Positions 5,819 through 7,487 of a stretch of DNA of 7,487 nt are shown here, in pieces; the stretch's first letter is position 1; every line of letters starts with the position of its first letter. Made by a program: the position numbers and the translations under genes. This DNA comes from Thermomicrobiales bacterium (GTDB taxonomy: Bacteria; Chloroflexota; Chloroflexia; Thermomicrobiales; UBA6265): NCBI GenBank assembly GCA_030446955.1, contig JAUJMG010000130.1, positions 1-7,487 on the forward strand, in the 5' to 3' direction. The notes under the pieces were generated by a model that was not told the DNA's origin, ran no database searches, and worked only from the letters and a program-made list of their open reading frames with translations.

Positions 5819-7120
5819 TCAGATACTGAAGGGACCTTGGAGGTCAAAGGCCTCGTTGACTGATCCTGACCGGTCGTAGTTTGGCGTTTGGTAAGGAGGC
5901 ATCATCTTTAGCAGGCGCCGGAAAAACCCACGGTAATCACCCAGATAGCTCCCTCGGTTCCATAGCCGAAGCAAGTTCGCGGTAAATAGACCGTTTCTGT
6001 CGCCGTCAAGAGATAACTGGTTATCCTGACATCCTGAGATGAGGAGGAGGTCAGCTTGAAACTCTTTCGATTTGGCCCGTGCTGTGGACCGGATGCCCTT
6101 GTAGAACTCATACTTCGTCAGATGCAGGCTCTCTTGTAATTCGAGCGGAAGATTCTTTGTCTTCGGAAGAAAGCTATCTTGGGAAGGGTCGACGCCCTTC
6201 GCCAGTAATGTAACGAGGGGCTGGGCGACAAGTTGTGCCAGGCTATAAGTGGTCACGGGCAAAACCTTGACAGGGCCGCCCGTGGTCGTCGGTAATTCCG
6301 GCGGGCGCTCATCGCCGTCTTCACGCAACGCGTAACCAGACTTCTCCAGCTCTTGGATGACTGCCGGCACGGTCGACAGCACCAACCGTTGTACGACCGA
6401 CCAGATCGACTTGTCGAGGCTAGGGGCCGCGTACTCAAGAGGTGGGTACCAGAACTCGTACGTTTTCCCGCGGGCGACCGTGCCACTGTGGCAGCTGTCT
6501 GACAACATTAGGATCCGCGTTCCCGAGGCGAAGAGGCTCCACAGCATGCGAAGCTCGTCATCTAGAAGTTCCCGATCGTAGAGGACCCAAGTTTCGTCAA
6601 GAAGGTCGGGTTCATCACCGTCAGTATCGGCGATTTGTCCGCCGTGCCCGGAGTACGTGATGAAGAAGATGTCGCCGCTGGTCAGCTTGCTTGCAGCAGC
6701 TCCGATAGCGTTCGACACCGCCTCTGATGTGGCATCCTCCGTCAATAGGAGCTGGCTCTCGAATCCTTGGGCTTGGGCGAGGTCATACATGTCTTTTGCA
6801 TCGAACTCCGCTGCCTTAAGTGCGCCATCCCAACCGCCATATTGGAGCGGATCAACCCGGTTCAGACCCAGATGTAGGGATATGCCAACGGGATGTGGAA
6901 GTGCTGACGCCTCAGCCAATAATGCGGTCCAGGTCTGGGGACCTACAACGCCGTCGACAATGAGCGCGCGAGCTGCCTGGTATGCCCGCACTGCCGCAAG
7001 TGTACGCGGTCCAAAGAGACCGTCTTGCGAACCTGGGTCAAAGCCGACTCGGGAGAGTGCCGCCTGTAGTCGGCGGACCACCTCACCACTGGAACCTATC
7101 CGCAACGTGGGTTGTGCCAT
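5819..7120 (-). CDS. Peptidoglycan-binding domain plus caspase/metacaspase-like cysteine peptidase
   Basis: This 433-aa protein begins with a PG_binding_1-type domain at about 6-70 (LRIGSSGEVVRRLQ, DGLFGPRTLAAVRAYQ, VDGVVGPQTW). A peptidase C14-type fold follows from about residue 78. The catalytic His is H159 in YSGHGGQ and the catalytic Cys is C210 in SDSCHSG. An acidic DTDGDEPDLLDE stretch at 165-176 matches the usual metacaspase loop. The second catalytic half has SGCQDNQLSLDG (362-373) and GLFTANLLRLW (377-387). An insert of about 135 residues (about 215-350) separates the two halves and contains a diverged copy (residues 236-266) of the repeat found in the upstream protein. No signal peptide or membrane helix is visible. 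Such peptidases cut proteins, typically after basic residues in bacteria. Codon use is less GC-biased than in the phosphoesterases. The start is supported by AAGAGA five bases upstream. Target unknown; the upstream repeat protein is the best candidate. Confidence 0.9.
   Translation of the reverse strand: MAQPTLRIGSSGEVVRRLQAALSRVGFDPGSQDGLFGPRTLAAVRAYQAARALIVDGVVGPQTWTALLAEASALPHPVGISLHLGLNRVDPLQYGGWDGALKAAEFDAKDMYDLAQAQGFESQLLLTEDATSEAVSNAIGAAASKLTSGDIFFITYSGHGGQIADTDGDEPDLLDETWVLYDRELLDDELRMLWSLFASGTRILMLSDSCHSGTVARGKTYEFWYPPLEYAAPSLDKSIWSVVQRLVLSTVPAVIQELEKSGYALREDGDERPPELPTTTGGPVKVLPVTTYSLAQLVAQPLVTLLAKGVDPSQDSFLPKTKNLPLELQESLHLTKYEFYKGIRSTARAKSKEFQADLLLISGCQDNQLSLDGDRNGLFTANLLRLWNRGSYLGDYRGFFRRLLKMMPPYQTPNYDRSGSVNEAFDLQGPFSI
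6323..6415 (-). repeat. Internal copy of the VPxVIQxLxKSGY module within the caspase
   Basis: Caspase residues 236-266 contain a 24-residue stretch from W240 to Y263 that aligns without gaps to the units of the upstream repeat protein, with 11 identical positions, including VPxVIQxLxKSGY. Codons differ at several wobble positions, so the similarity is at protein level and is old rather than a recent DNA duplication. It lies in the linker between the two catalytic halves. Confidence 0.75.
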
Positions 7121-7125
7121 TCGGA

Positions 7126-7131
7126 TCTCTT
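7126..7131 (-). promoter_or_regulatory. Ribosome binding site of the caspase gene
   Basis: The minus strand has AAGAGA five bases before ATG 7120. It supports this start, which also places the complete peptidoglycan-binding domain at the N-terminus. The 94-base gap upstream to the repeat gene shows no convincing promoter or terminator. Confidence 0.5.
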
Positions 7132-7214
7132 ACGTCCTATCGGAGCAGGTCGACGCCCTGCAGCGAGCATGCGGGGCGGGGATGCGCGTCTCGTCGGTCC
7201 CTTGCTGAGTCGTC

Positions 7215-7487
7215 CTAGTAGGCACCGGCCCCCGCCCCTGACGGCTGGTAGCCCGACTTGGCCAGCGCCTGGATGACACTGGGCACGACGGTGGAGGCCA
7301 CACTGGCGATGAGGCCCCAGAACTTCTCGTCGCCCTCCGCCGGCGAGCTGGGAGCCGCTGTCATGGTGGGCGCTGCTGACTTTCCCGCCCCCTCTGGCTG
7401 GTAGCCAGACTTGGCCAGCGCCTGGATGACAGTGGGCACGACGGTGGAGGCCACACTGGCGATGAGGCCCCAGAACTTCTCGTCGCC
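7215..7487 (-). CDS. C-terminus of a tandem-repeat protein (partial, enters from outside the window)
   Basis: Ninety residues and a TAG stop are visible; the start lies beyond position 7487. Two nearly identical units read GDEKFWGLIASVASTVVP, then T or S, then VIQALAKSGYQP. They are joined by a linker rich in Ala, Pro, Ser and Thr (SAAPTMTAAPSSPAE). Each unit looks like an amphipathic or hydrophobic helix pair of about 31 residues. The visible part has no catalytic motif, signal or clear membrane anchor. The same module is embedded in the adjacent caspase, so a physical or enzymatic relationship is likely: substrate, scaffold or regulator. The gene ends 94 bases before the caspase on the same strand and may share a transcript. 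I do not recognise a named family. Confidence 0.75.
   Translation of the reverse strand, partial: GDEKFWGLIASVASTVVPTVIQALAKSGYQPEGAGKSAAPTMTAAPSSPAEGDEKFWGLIASVASTVVPSVIQALAKSGYQPSGAGAGAY
7243..7334 (-). repeat. Tandem coding repeat, distal unit
   Basis: This 92-base segment matches 7396-7487 with only two mismatches. The repeat period is 153 bases, exactly 51 codons, so the reading frame is kept. The near-identity at DNA level points to recent duplication or ongoing gene conversion. Confidence 0.9.
7396..7487 (-). repeat. Tandem coding repeat, proximal unit (runs to the window edge)
   Basis: This is the partner of the 7243-7334 unit, 90 of 92 bases identical. It reaches the last base of the window, so the repeat may extend and further units may exist upstream. 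Confidence 0.9.

Noticed and set aside
6657..7208. A 183-codon plus-strand open frame over the caspase N-terminus
   Set aside because: Antisense to the peptidoglycan-binding and His-dyad region; Ser/Ala/Arg-rich shadow.
1..7487. CRISPR array, tRNA, rRNA or insertion sequence
   Set aside because: No regularly spaced short repeats, no cloverleaf-like segment and no transposase motif or terminal inverted repeats were seen on either strand.

Overview
This 7.5 kb window comes from a GC-rich bacterium. Near-universal G/C third positions in the two phosphoesterase genes and the protein families present fit Actinomycetota or a similar high-GC soil lineage, but no rRNA or marker gene fixes the taxonomy. 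Every gene I can support lies on the minus strand, so transcription runs from the right end to the left.

Right block (about 4762-7487), a caspase cassette. In transcription order it holds: the C-terminal 90 residues of a repeat protein that enters from beyond the window; a 433-aa peptidoglycan-binding-domain plus caspase/metacaspase-like peptidase with its His/Cys dyad intact; a 113-aa protein of unknown function; and a 217-aa ORF that overlaps the 113-aa gene by 8 bases. The last three are tightly spaced and look like one operon. The repeat protein carries near-identical 31-residue units containing VPxVIQxLxKSGY. A diverged copy of the same motif sits inside the caspase, in the linker between its two catalytic halves. 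The 217-aa ORF ends in what looks like the C-terminal tail of a bacterial heme peroxidase. Its TGA stop falls exactly where a conserved Trp is expected, and the peroxidase-like sequence continues in frame past the stop. Parts of this block are much poorer in GC than the left block (26 of 60 bases at 6121-6180 against 44 of 60 at 2101-2160), which suggests a separate origin.

Middle block (779-4500), a phosphoesterase pair. A calcineurin-like metallophosphoesterase with four C-terminal membrane helices is joined by an ATGA overlap to a phospholipase C/acid-phosphatase-type phosphoesterase. In the second protein a segment with four predicted membrane helices is inserted into the catalytic domain. 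Neither has a signal peptide, so both catalytic parts are probably cytoplasmic and membrane-tethered. They may act in sequence on a phosphorylated membrane or nucleotide substrate, but the substrate cannot be read from the sequence.

Left end (57-480). This is the start of a GMC/cholesterol-oxidase-type flavoprotein with a strong ribosome binding site. It is broken by a one-base frameshift and ends after about 140 residues, so it is a pseudogene fragment. Two broken genes flanking intact ones suggest a rearranged accessory region.
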